This document shows positions 18,248-27,259 of a stretch of 33,244 nucleotides of DNA, in pieces (positions within the stretch are counted from its first letter, which is position 1; each line of letters begins with the position of its first letter). A program made the position numbers and the translations under genes. The DNA is taken from positions 1-33,244 of the forward strand of contig CAKZJK010000096.1 of NCBI GenBank assembly GCA_936942565.1. Direction: 5' to 3'. The stretch is from an uncultured Caulobacter sp. Lineage in GTDB: Bacteria; Pseudomonadota; Alphaproteobacteria; Caulobacterales; Caulobacteraceae. Under the pieces are notes generated by a model. That model was not told the DNA's origin. It ran no database searches and saw only the letters and a list, made by a program, of their open reading frames with translations.

Positions 18248-18496
18248 ATGAACCTTCTCACTTCCTCGCAGGTGATGCAGATCACCGGTATTGGCTGCCG
18301 TTCCACCCTTTGGCGGGCGGTCAGGGCCAATCGGTTTCCGTCTCCACTTGTCCTCGGCGCCAGGAGCATCCGCTGGCGCGTTGACGAAGTGGAGGGCTGG
18401 ATCAATTCCCGCCCTCGTCGTCAGTATCTGTCTGGCCAGACCTCAAGCGCCTGCGGCGCCCCGCGCGACGCATTCGACAACTCGGGGGAGGGCTGA
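18248..18496 (+). CDS. AlpA-family HTH regulator / excisionase-like
   Basis: LLTSSQVMQITGIGCRSTLWRAVRANRFPSPLVLGARSIRWRVDEVEGWINSR. Confidence 0.9.
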   Translation: MNLLTSSQVMQITGIGCRSTLWRAVRANRFPSPLVLGARSIRWRVDEVEGWINSRPRRQYLSGQTSSACGAPRDAFDNSGEG

Positions 18497-18498
18497 CC

Positions 18499-19032
18499 AT
18501 GAGCCTTCCCAAGCCTTCGCCTGAACTCAGCCGCCGATTTGCCGCCGCCAAGTTCATTTGGATCCGCAGTGTCGCCTCGGATCCCTCGGTTGGCGGTCTA
18601 GCCTGTCGCGTTGCGGCAATTCTGCTGGACTTCTTCCAGGTAACCGACGCCACGGCCTGGCCATCTCAGCAGTTGCTCGCCCGTCATGCTGGCGTTACCC
18701 CGCGAGCCTTGCGTGACGCGATCCGTCGGCTTGAAGTCGCCGGCTATCTCACGGTTACGCGGCCGGGCCGTAACCGAGTGAACCGCTATCGCCTGACGTT
18801 ACCCACAGAACCATCCACAGGGGCGGGCCGGCGGGCTTTCGGGAGGAAAAATGGCGCGCGGAACGCGACGCAGAATTTCCCCCGAATCCTTGAACAGAAT
18901 CCATCCCCCCTTGCCCCCCAAGCGCCCATTACGCCCGAGGTCCGCGAGGCGATCCGCGACGGAATGAACGACCTGATTGGCAAGCTTGGCGGTCGCCAAG
19001 CCGATCGGGCGAAAGGAGAGGGGAATGTCTGA
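18499..19032 (+). CDS. Helix-turn-helix (HTH_36-like) replication/regulatory protein
   Basis: ATAWPSQQLLARHAGVTPRALRDAIRRLEVAGYLTVTRPGRNRVNRYRL winged-HTH. Confidence 0.75.
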   Translation: MSLPKPSPELSRRFAAAKFIWIRSVASDPSVGGLACRVAAILLDFFQVTDATAWPSQQLLARHAGVTPRALRDAIRRLEVAGYLTVTRPGRNRVNRYRLTLPTEPSTGAGRRAFGRKNGARNATQNFPRILEQNPSPLAPQAPITPEVREAIRDGMNDLIGKLGGRQADRAKGEGNV

Positions 19033-19783
19033 GTTCAACGCGGACCACGACTTCGGCCCTCCAGCTCTCCCGGCTGGCACTCCTTCCGGCGCTCAGCGGC
19101 GGACGGCTGAGTTCGACTTCGACGCCAATGTCGAAGCCGCCAAGCAGGATGCTGAAGCCGCCCAACTAGCTTTGTCGATGACCCAGATCCTGGGCGCTCA
19201 GCACGAGATCAAGGCCGCTCTCCAGCGCTTCGATGTCGTGGCTGCCACTCGGGAGAAGAACGAGGCGCAGCGCGCAGCCGCCCTGTCCAAGTTGCTGATC
19301 AGCCCTGCTGATCTCGCCAAGGCTGCCTACGCCGGCGCCCAGTCCGGCATGGCGGGAATTCTGAACGAGGTTGTTCAGCGGGTCGAAGGAACGGGGCGCA
19401 GCATCGCGGCGGTCGAGGAGCGAATGCGGCGTGACGACCACAGACGCGACGGGGAGAGGCGTCGATGGGTAAACGCCGCGATGTATTCCGCCATTGGCGG
19501 CGCCGTCGCCATCCTCGTGGCGGGCGTCGGCGGCTACATCGTCGGAAGGAACGCGGGGGCGGCTAACGGCTATGCCATCGCGCGTGATGAGATCGCCGCC
19601 GTGAGCTGGGCGAATACCGCCAACGGCGTGTTCGCTCGCCAGCTCGACCGCGACGGCTCACTGCAACAGATACGCGATTGCTCAGGGCAACAGTGGCGGA
19701 TCCAGAAGGTGAAGGGCCGGCGCGTCTGCTTCGCTGGCGATGCGCCTCCTGGGCAGTCGCTCCAAGGCTGGTACGTGCCATGA
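19025..19783 (+). CDS. Membrane-anchored coiled-coil mobilization-associated protein
   Basis: Start MSEFNADHDF with a good RBS (aaaggagagg); helical N-terminus, one TM (YSAIGGAVAILVAGVGGYIVG), located upstream of mob genes. Confidence 0.6.
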   Translation: MSEFNADHDFGPPALPAGTPSGAQRRTAEFDFDANVEAAKQDAEAAQLALSMTQILGAQHEIKAALQRFDVVAATREKNEAQRAAALSKLLISPADLAKAAYAGAQSGMAGILNEVVQRVEGTGRSIAAVEERMRRDDHRRDGERRRWVNAAMYSAIGGAVAILVAGVGGYIVGRNAGAANGYAIARDEIAAVSWANTANGVFARQLDRDGSLQQIRDCSGQQWRIQKVKGRRVCFAGDAPPGQSLQGWYVP

Positions 19784-19817
19784 CCCAGGTCATCGGCCGT
19801 ACACAGCCAGGCGGGGT

Positions 19818-19835
19818 CCAGCGTCATGACGCTGG
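19818..19835. repeat. Perfect 18-bp palindrome CCAGCGTCATGACGCTGG
   Basis: Self-complementary across 18 nt, in the non-coding mob/oriT region. Confidence 0.7.
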
Positions 19836-19905
19836 CTGGGGCGTGGGGCGAGTAGCCCCATTGCCGCGCAGCGGCAGGGTGCAGGGGCTCCGCCCTTGCC
19901 GCACG

Positions 19906-19937
19906 CATTGGGCACCAATGCTAAAGTGCGCCCTTGG
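19906..19937 (+). other. oriT: Candidate oriT (MOBQ type), predicted nic between 19930 and 19931
   Basis: CATTGG-GCA-CCAATG inverted repeat followed directly by CTAAAGTGCG|CCCTTGG; same layout as RSF1010 (IR + TAAGTGCGCCCT), and the reverse complement CCAAGGGCGCACTTTAG resembles the Ti-plasmid oriT. Confidence 0.8.
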
Positions 19938-19994
19938 TCCTTCCGGCCCTTCGGGTGAGCCAGCGCGAAAGCTTCTGGATGGGAGGGCGCCGCT

Positions 19995-20267
19995 GTGACC
20001 CCAGCCCAAGAGCGTATCGAAAAGGCTCGCCGTAAGGTCGCCCAGGCCCAAGCCAGGCTCGAAGCGATCGCCGCCCGCGCCAACGCCCTCGAGCGAAAAG
20101 CCGACACCCGCCGGAAGATCATCCTCGGGGGCCTTTTGCTCGACGCCGCTGGCAAGGACGCGAGGTATGCCAGCGTCCTAACGGCTCTGATGCAGCGCAT
20201 TGGTCGTGAAGCCGATCGCCGCCCGTTCGCCGGTTGGTCGCCGCCGTCACCGTCGAGCACGGACTAG
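19995..20267 (+). CDS. Mobilization accessory protein (MobC/MbeB-like small coiled-coil)
   Basis: RIEKARRKVAQAQARLEAIAARANALERKADTRRKIILGGLLLDAA just upstream of the relaxase and downstream of the oriT candidate. Confidence 0.6.
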   Translation: MTPAQERIEKARRKVAQAQARLEAIAARANALERKADTRRKIILGGLLLDAAGKDARYASVLTALMQRIGREADRRPFAGWSPPSPSSTD

Positions 20268-20277
20268 CAGGCAAGCC

Positions 20278-21228
20278 ATGTCGATCTTTCACCTAACGGT
20301 GAGGTCGGTCTCTCGCGCCTCGGGCCGCAGCGCAGTCGCCGCTGCGGCCTATCGCGCTGGGGAGCGCTTGACCAACGACCGCGACGGCCGAACGCACGAC
20401 TACACGAACAAGCCGGTCGTGGAGGCCTTCATCCTCGCGCCCCCGGATGCTCCAGAGTGGTCACGCGACCGCGCCCGACTCTGGAACGCCGTGGAGGTGG
20501 CGGAGAAGCGCAAGGACGCCAAGGTCGCCCGCGAATATGAACTGGCGCTTCCCGCCGAGGTGGACGCCGCTGGACGCCGGCGCCTGGCGGAGACTTTCGG
20601 CTGGCGTCTGGTCGAGCGCTATGGCGTCGCGGTTGACGTGGCGATCCACCCGCCCAGCGAGGAGGGCGATCAGCGCAACCACCATGCTCATCTTCTGACG
20701 ACCACCCGGGCTATCGGGCCAACTGGTCTCGGGGCCAAGACCCGCGTGCTCGATGTCTCAAGCACCGCCTCCGTCGAGGTTGAAACGCTCCGGGAAGGCT
20801 GGGCGGATCTGGTCAACCAGGCGCTGGCGCGGGCCAACGTCCATGAGCGCGTCGATCACCGCAGCTTTGAGCGACAGGGTAAGGCGATCGAGCCGACGAT
20901 CAAGCTGGGGCCGATCGTGAGCGCAATAGAGCGGCGGGCGCGGGCGAGGGGAGGGGCTGGCGCTAGTATCCAGTCTGTTACGGAGCGCGGACGGTTCAAC
21001 GCCCTGCTGAAAGAGATGCGCAGTTTGTCGGCCTATATCGAGCGTGGGCGGTCGTTCTTGGAAGCCGAGCGTGGAAGGTTCCTGGCGACAGCGAAGGAGA
21101 TAGTGCAGTCGCCTGTAGCGAAGTTGCGTCGCGCCGTCGGTCAGATCGGCTGGGGTAACGGACGTGAGGGGTTGTCACGGCCAAAGCTGGAAGAGCAACG
21201 AACGAGGGGGAGAGGGCTTGAGCGCTAG
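20278..21228 (+). CDS. mobA: MobA/MobL (MOBQ) relaxase
   Basis: MSIFHLTVRSVSRASGRSAVAAAAYRAGERL…, histidine motif NHHAHLLTTTR. Shorter than typical plasmid MobA (relaxase domain only). Confidence 0.92.
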   Translation: MSIFHLTVRSVSRASGRSAVAAAAYRAGERLTNDRDGRTHDYTNKPVVEAFILAPPDAPEWSRDRARLWNAVEVAEKRKDAKVAREYELALPAEVDAAGRRRLAETFGWRLVERYGVAVDVAIHPPSEEGDQRNHHAHLLTTTRAIGPTGLGAKTRVLDVSSTASVEVETLREGWADLVNQALARANVHERVDHRSFERQGKAIEPTIKLGPIVSAIERRARARGGAGASIQSVTERGRFNALLKEMRSLSAYIERGRSFLEAERGRFLATAKEIVQSPVAKLRRAVGQIGWGNGREGLSRPKLEEQRTRGRGLER

Positions 21229-21466
21229 CGCCAGTGTTCCTGCTGCGAACTGGGCTGGGTTGTCGTCACCCGACACCACCTGAGAAAGGCGGCCTTGCAC
21301 CAGGATGGCGGAGGCTACTCAAACTGACGCCGCTCTGGCTTCTAAGCGTCCCTGACACCTTGTGATTTACGATGTTTCTTGCTCAGGTGGCGCCGAAGGT
21401 GGAGGGGCTACCATTGGGCATTGTGAATAGCGTTCCTAAACGCTCGGCGCGATGCGTCACGCTGCG

Positions 21467-23917
21467 ATGAGCAGTTCGAGCTTCAGCGAACGCGACATCT
21501 GCACCAAGTTCATTACTCCCGCTTTGGTCGCGGCGGGCTGGGACCTGACGGCGCAGATTCGCGAGGAAGTCAGCTTCACCAAGGGCCGCATCATCGTGCG
21601 CGGCAAGCTAGTCACGCGGGGCAAATCCAAGCGCGCCGACTATGTTCTCTACTATAAGCCCAACATTCCCCTGGCCATCATCGAGGCCAAGGACGGTGCG
21701 CACAGCGTTGGCGACGGCATTCAGCAAGCCCTGGACTACGCCGAGACGCTGGACATCCCATACGTCTTCTCCTCCAACGGCAGCGGCTTCGTCTTCCACG
21801 ATCGCACGGGAGCCAGCGCCCAGAAGGAGACGAACCTTCCGCTGGGCACATTCCCATCTCCGACCGACCTGTGGTCTCGCTATGCAGCCTGGAAGGGCTT
21901 CTCGGACGACGCCGAAAAGGTGGTCCTCCAGGACTACTTCGACGATGGCAGCGGCAAGGCCCCTCGCTACTACCAGCTCAACGCCGTCAACGCGGCGATC
22001 GAGGCCATCGCCAACGGACGTGACCGGGTGCTTCTGGTCATGGCGACGGGCACCGGCAAAACCTACACCGCGTTCCAGATCATCTGGCGTCTGTGGAAGG
22101 CCAAGCGGAAGAAGCGGATCCTGTTCCTGGCCGACCGGAACGTCCTGATCGACCAGACGATGGTCAATGACTTCCGGCCGTTCGGTTCGGCGATGGCCAA
22201 GCTCTCCTCGAAGTCGAAGACCATCGAGCGCAACGACGGCACGACGGTGGATCTCGTGACCGCCATTGGCGCCAAGCGGCGGATCGACACCTCCTACGAG
22301 ATCTATCTTGGCCTCTACCAGGCGATCACCGGGCCGGAAGAAGCTCAGAAGCTCTACAAGGAGTTCTCCCCGGACTTCTTCGACCTGATCGTCATCGACG
22401 AATGCCATCGCGGCAGCGCGGCGGAGGACTCAGCCTGGCGCGAGATCCTGAACCATTTCTCGTCGGCGACGCAGATCGGCCTGACCGCTACCCCCAAGGA
22501 GACCGAGTACGCCTCCAACACCGACTATTTCGGCGAGCCGGTCTATTCGTACTCTCTGAAGCAAGGCATCCGCGACGGCTTCCTGGCCCCGTACAAGGTC
22601 ATCAAGTGCCACATCGATCTCGACGTCGAGGGTTACCGGCCAGAGAAGGGAACCGTCGATCGCGACGGCGAGGAAGTCGAAGACCGGATCTACAACGCCA
22701 AGGACTTCGACCGCACCCTGGTGCTGGATCAGCGCACCAAGCTAGTCGCGTCACGGGTCACGGAGTTCCTGAAGGCGAGCGGCGACCGCTTTCAGAAGAC
22801 GATTGTCTTCTGCGTCGACGAGGAACACGCCGCCCGAATGCGCCAGGCCCTGATCAACGAGAACAAGGATCTCGTCGACCAGAACGCCAAGTACGTGATG
22901 CGCATCACCGGCAGCGATCAGGATGGCCAGGCCCAGCTCGGCAACTTTATCGATCCGGAGTCGCGCTATCCGGTGCTCGTCACCACCTCGCGGCTGCTCT
23001 CCACGGGGGTGGACGCTCAGACCTGCCGGCTAATCGTTCTGGACCGTCCGGTCGGCTCAATGACCGAGTTCAAGCAGATCGTGGGCCGGGGTACGCGGGT
23101 CCACGAGGACACCAAGAAGTACTATTTCACCCTGATGGACTTCCGGGGCGCGACCAACCATTTCGCCGACCCCGAGTTCGATGGCGAGCCAGTGCAGATC
23201 TATAAGCCTGGCGACTTCGATCCGATCACGCCTCCAGACGATGTCCCGCCGATCGACGAGGGCGAAGACGGCATTCCACCCGAGCCGGGTCCTGATGAGG
23301 TCGTCATAGACAGGCCTGACATCACGCTCACCGACGGCTTCGCGGAGAAGCAGAAGAAGGTCTATGTCGACGGCGTCGCCGCTAGGGTGATCTCCGAGCG
23401 CATCGAATACCTCGACGCCAGCGGCAAGCTGGTCACCGAAAGCCTGCGGGACTACACCCGCAACACGCTGCGCAAGCACTACGCGTCTCTGGAGGCCTTC
23501 CTGCGGCGCTGGAACGCGACCGATCGCAAGCAGGCCATCATCGACGAACTGGCCGAAGAGGGCCTGTCCCTAGACGTGCTGAGCGACGACGTCGGCAAGG
23601 ATCTCGATCTCTTTGATCTGATCTGCCACGTCGCTTTCGATCGCCCGCCACTGACCCGCCAGGAGCGCGCCGCCAACGTCCGCAAACGCGACGTCTTCAC
23701 CCGCTATGGTGACCAGGCCCGCGCGGTTCTAGAGGCCCTGCTGGCTAAGTATGAGGACGAGGGGCTGCTGAATCTCGACGATCCCCAGGTGCTGCGAATC
23801 TCGCCATTCGACCAGATGGGGACGCCGCTGCAATTGGTTCGGCAGTTTGGATCGCGTGAGAAGTTCGAGAGCGCAGTGCATGAACTCCAAGCCGCGCTCT
23901 ATTCCAACGGTGCCTGA
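21467..23917 (+). CDS. hsdR: Type I restriction endonuclease subunit R
   Basis: PD-(D/E)XK N-terminus (RADYVLYYKPNIPLAIIEAKD), Walker A MATGTGKT, DECHRGS, TATPKET, GRGTR motif. Confidence 0.97.
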   Translation: MSSSSFSERDICTKFITPALVAAGWDLTAQIREEVSFTKGRIIVRGKLVTRGKSKRADYVLYYKPNIPLAIIEAKDGAHSVGDGIQQALDYAETLDIPYVFSSNGSGFVFHDRTGASAQKETNLPLGTFPSPTDLWSRYAAWKGFSDDAEKVVLQDYFDDGSGKAPRYYQLNAVNAAIEAIANGRDRVLLVMATGTGKTYTAFQIIWRLWKAKRKKRILFLADRNVLIDQTMVNDFRPFGSAMAKLSSKSKTIERNDGTTVDLVTAIGAKRRIDTSYEIYLGLYQAITGPEEAQKLYKEFSPDFFDLIVIDECHRGSAAEDSAWREILNHFSSATQIGLTATPKETEYASNTDYFGEPVYSYSLKQGIRDGFLAPYKVIKCHIDLDVEGYRPEKGTVDRDGEEVEDRIYNAKDFDRTLVLDQRTKLVASRVTEFLKASGDRFQKTIVFCVDEEHAARMRQALINENKDLVDQNAKYVMRITGSDQDGQAQLGNFIDPESRYPVLVTTSRLLSTGVDAQTCRLIVLDRPVGSMTEFKQIVGRGTRVHEDTKKYYFTLMDFRGATNHFADPEFDGEPVQIYKPGDFDPITPPDDVPPIDEGEDGIPPEPGPDEVVIDRPDITLTDGFAEKQKKVYVDGVAARVISERIEYLDASGKLVTESLRDYTRNTLRKHYASLEAFLRRWNATDRKQAIIDELAEEGLSLDVLSDDVGKDLDLFDLICHVAFDRPPLTRQERAANVRKRDVFTRYGDQARAVLEALLAKYEDEGLLNLDDPQVLRISPFDQMGTPLQLVRQFGSREKFESAVHELQAALYSNGA

Positions 23918-23919
23918 CA

Positions 23920-24492
23920 ATGTCAGGAATTCAGATTGTCCGCTTCGAAGCGACGGCGGACCAGATGCGCCAGCTTGTCGTCGCCCACCGGGAGAGTTTT
24001 CCGAAGACCGAGCAAATCGAGCTCGAAGCGCTCAGAGCCCTAGAAGCAGGATTGGCCCGCCCCCTGGCGATGGCTTTGATCGAAAGCGTATGCGCTTGGG
24101 GCAACTACGCGGGTATTGCAGGGCGCGTGCGCGTCAGGAACTCAGCAAGCGAAATTTCCGCTCGCCTCAGCGAAGCGATTGAGCGGTCAGACCAAGGACG
24201 CTTTGGCGAAGGCGTGAATTGCATTGCGGAGTTAAGGGGGCTGGGGTTCTCGTTTGCCTCTAAGGTCCTGCGGTTTCTGAGGCCCGATCACGCTGTGGTG
24301 TTGGATAGCGTCATCAGCGAAGGTTTGGGCTTTGCGCGCAACGTCGCTGGTTATGACGCCTTCCGAGCGGAATGTGCGCGAATTGCGGATTTGCTGAACG
24401 CGCCAACCCAGCCTAATCCCGACCCGTCCAACCGAGCCTGGCGTCTTTTCGACGTCGAAATGGCGATCTACGCAAAGTTTCGAGGCCTCTAA
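23920..24492 (+). CDS. HhH-GPD (DNA glycosylase-like) protein embedded in the type I R-M operon
   Basis: IAELRGLGFSFASKVLRFLRPDHAVVLDSVI resembles helix-hairpin-helix plus conserved Asp of HhH-GPD proteins; 2-nt gaps to hsdR and hsdM. Confidence 0.6.
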   Translation: MSGIQIVRFEATADQMRQLVVAHRESFPKTEQIELEALRALEAGLARPLAMALIESVCAWGNYAGIAGRVRVRNSASEISARLSEAIERSDQGRFGEGVNCIAELRGLGFSFASKVLRFLRPDHAVVLDSVISEGLGFARNVAGYDAFRAECARIADLLNAPTQPNPDPSNRAWRLFDVEMAIYAKFRGL

Positions 24493-24494
24493 TC

Positions 24495-25949
24495 GTGTCC
24501 GTCCGTACCCTCGTCAAATCCATCCAGGACATCATGCGCAAGGACGTCGGCGTCGACGGCGACGCCCAGCGCGTGGGTCAGCTTTGCTGGATGTTCTTCC
24601 TCAAGATCATCGACGACCAGGACGAAGAGCTTGGGGTGCTCCGCAGCGACTACAGGTCCCCAATCCCTGATCACCTCCGCTGGTCAGCGTGGGCCGCGGA
24701 CCCGGAGGGTATGACCGGCGAGGCGCTGATCGATTTCATCAACGACACGCTATTTCCCAAGCTCAAGACCCTGCCGCTCAGCGGCAAGCCCGGAGATCGC
24801 GCGCGGGTCGTTCGGGCCGTCTTCGAGGACGCCTACAACTATATGAAGTCTGGGCAGTTGCTGCGCCAGATCATCAACAAGATCAACGAGGTCGACTTCA
24901 ACGATCTGGCTGAGCGCCAGCATTTCGGCGACGTCTATGAGCAGCTTCTCAACGACCTGCAGAACGCCGGCAACGCGGGCGAGTACTATACCCCGCGCGC
25001 CGTCACCGCCTTCATGGTCGATCGCATCGACCCGCGCCCCGGCGAGATCCTGTTCGACCCGGCCTGCGGCACAGGCGGCTTCCTGACCTGCTCGATCCGC
25101 CACATGCGCGAGCGCTATGTGAAGCGGCCAGAGGACGAACAGGCGCTGCAGGCTGGGCTGCGGGCGGTGGAGAAGAAGCCCCTGCCGCACATGCTGGCCA
25201 CCACCAACATGCTGTTGCATGGCGTCGAAGACCCCAGCTTCCTGCGCCACGACAACACACTGGCCCGCCCGCTGATCTCCTGGGGCAAGGACGAGCGCGT
25301 CGATATCGTGCTGACCAACCCGCCGTTCGGCGGCAAGGAAGAGGACGGCATCGAGAACAACTTCCCCACCTTCCGCACCAAGGAGACAGCGGATCTGTTC
25401 CTCGCCCTGATCGTGCGACTTTTGAGCAAGGACGGCCGCGCCGCCGTGGTGCTGCCCGATGGCACTCTGTTCGGCGAGGGTATCAAGACCCGGCTGAAGG
25501 AACACCTGATGGAGGAGTGCAACCTGCACACCATCGTCCGGCTGCCCAACTCGGTGTTCAAGCCCTACGCCTCGATCGGCACCAATCTGTTGTTCTTCGA
25601 GAAGGGCGCGCCGACCAAGGAGACCTGGTTCTTCGAGCACCGCGTGCCGGAAAGCCAGAAGGCCTATTCGATGACCAAGCCGATCCGCCTGGAGCATCTG
25701 CAGCCCTGTATCGACTGGTGGGGCGGCCAGGACCGCGAGGGTCGCGAAGAAGGTCCCCAGGCCTGGCGGGTGACGATCGATGACGTCAAGGCGCGCGGCT
25801 ACAACCTCGACTTCAAGAACCCGCACGCGGTGGCGGACGATCACGGCGACCCGGAGGCGCTTCTGGCCGACCTGGACGCCGCCGAGAGGGATGTCGCGGC
25901 CTTGCGCGACCAGCTGAAGGCGATCCTGGCTGAGGCGCTCGCCCGATGA
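24495..25949 (+). CDS. hsdM: Type I DNA methyltransferase subunit M
   Basis: FDPACGTGGFL SAM-binding motif, LTNPPFGG catalytic motif, HsdM_N-like N-terminus. Confidence 0.98.
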   Translation: MSVRTLVKSIQDIMRKDVGVDGDAQRVGQLCWMFFLKIIDDQDEELGVLRSDYRSPIPDHLRWSAWAADPEGMTGEALIDFINDTLFPKLKTLPLSGKPGDRARVVRAVFEDAYNYMKSGQLLRQIINKINEVDFNDLAERQHFGDVYEQLLNDLQNAGNAGEYYTPRAVTAFMVDRIDPRPGEILFDPACGTGGFLTCSIRHMRERYVKRPEDEQALQAGLRAVEKKPLPHMLATTNMLLHGVEDPSFLRHDNTLARPLISWGKDERVDIVLTNPPFGGKEEDGIENNFPTFRTKETADLFLALIVRLLSKDGRAAVVLPDGTLFGEGIKTRLKEHLMEECNLHTIVRLPNSVFKPYASIGTNLLFFEKGAPTKETWFFEHRVPESQKAYSMTKPIRLEHLQPCIDWWGGQDREGREEGPQAWRVTIDDVKARGYNLDFKNPHAVADDHGDPEALLADLDAAERDVAALRDQLKAILAEALAR

Positions 25950-27259
25950 ACGCTGAGCGCTTGTTGCAGCAGTACGAACGGATTTCTGACGCGCCGGATG
26001 CGATCGCCCGCCTGCGGCGGTTCGTTCTGGATCTTGCTGTTCGTGGCAAGCTCGTGCCGCAGAGCCCCAACGATGAGCCCGCTTCAGAGCTACTGAAACG
26101 CATCGAGAAGGAGAAGGCGCGGCTGTTGAGGGCTGGAGAAATTAGGTGGGATAGGCCACTTCCACCTGTAAGCGGCGCTGACGCAATCATCGCACTACCG
26201 CCCGGGTGGCAGTGGGTACGTTTAGGCCGTTTGGCACAGATGGTCACGAGCGGATCAAGAGATTGGGCAAAGCACTACGCAAGTGAAGGTGCGATCTTTG
26301 TTCGTATGGGCAATCTTTCAAAAGATCACTATCGCCTTCGTCTCGACCATATCCAACGAGTTAAAGCGCCCGAGGACGGCGAAGGGACGCGAACAAGGCT
26401 GGCAGCAGGCGATATTCTTATTTCCATCACCGGCGAGGTGGGGATGCTCGGCCTGATCCCTGAGGGGTTCGGCGAAGCCTACATTAATCAGCATACGGCA
26501 ATGGTACGCCCTATGCCTGAAATGCAGGGCCGATTTCTGCCTGAGTTGTTTCGCTCGCCATTCGCACAGGCACAGTTCAATGAACCGCAAAGAGGCATCA
26601 AGAACAGCTTTCGCCTGACCGATATTACGCAGTTCGTTGTTCCCCTTCCACCGCTGGCCGAGCAGCACCGCATCGTCGCCAAGATTGATGAGTTGATGGA
26701 CCTGTGCGACCGGCTGGAGGCGGCGCGGGAGGCGCGGGAGGCTACGCGCGACCGGCTGGCGGCGGCGAGCCTTGCCCGCCTCGACACGCCCGATCCCGAT
26801 GCCTTCAAAGACGACGGCCGCTTCGCCCTCGAAGCGCTACCCACCCTCACCACGCGCCCCGACCAGATCAAGCGCCTGCGCCAGGCCATCCTCAATCTCG
26901 CTGTGCGCGGAAAGCTCGTAGCTCAGGATACGAATGAAGAACCGGCTGTTGATGGGCTTCGGGCGGTCGAAGAATTGAAGGCTAAGCAGAGCATCAAGAA
27001 GCCCAAGAAGGTCGCGCCAATCGAGGACGCAGACAAATGGTGCGCGTCACCAAAGGGCTGGGTCTGGGCTCGTTGGGATCAAATCACGGACTGGATAACC
27101 TACGGCTTCACGCGTCCAATGGAGCATGTGAAGGAAGGCATTCCCATCGTTACGGGAAAGAACGTCAACGAGGGGCGTATCATCTTTGAAACTGCCAGCT
27201 TGACGCCTCTGCAATCGTTCAACGAACTTACCGAAAGCCGCAACCCGGTGATATTTTGA
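25946..27259 (+). CDS. hsdS: Type I specificity subunit S, N-terminal portion (apparently frameshifted)
   Basis: Two-TRD architecture; first TRD ends PLPPLAEQHRIVAKIDELMDLCDRLE; frame is lost near 27234-27236 and stops at 27259. ATGA overlap with hsdM. Confidence 0.9.
   Translation: MNAERLLQQYERISDAPDAIARLRRFVLDLAVRGKLVPQSPNDEPASELLKRIEKEKARLLRAGEIRWDRPLPPVSGADAIIALPPGWQWVRLGRLAQMVTSGSRDWAKHYASEGAIFVRMGNLSKDHYRLRLDHIQRVKAPEDGEGTRTRLAAGDILISITGEVGMLGLIPEGFGEAYINQHTAMVRPMPEMQGRFLPELFRSPFAQAQFNEPQRGIKNSFRLTDITQFVVPLPPLAEQHRIVAKIDELMDLCDRLEAAREAREATRDRLAAASLARLDTPDPDAFKDDGRFALEALPTLTTRPDQIKRLRQAILNLAVRGKLVAQDTNEEPAVDGLRAVEELKAKQSIKKPKKVAPIEDADKWCASPKGWVWARWDQITDWITYGFTRPMEHVKEGIPIVTGKNVNEGRIIFETASLTPLQSFNELTESRNPVIF

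Noticed and set aside
21229-21466. Intergenic region between relaxase and hsdR as an IS remnant or ncRNA
   Set aside because: No inverted repeats, transposase fragment or stable structure that I could support; likely the hsd promoter region.
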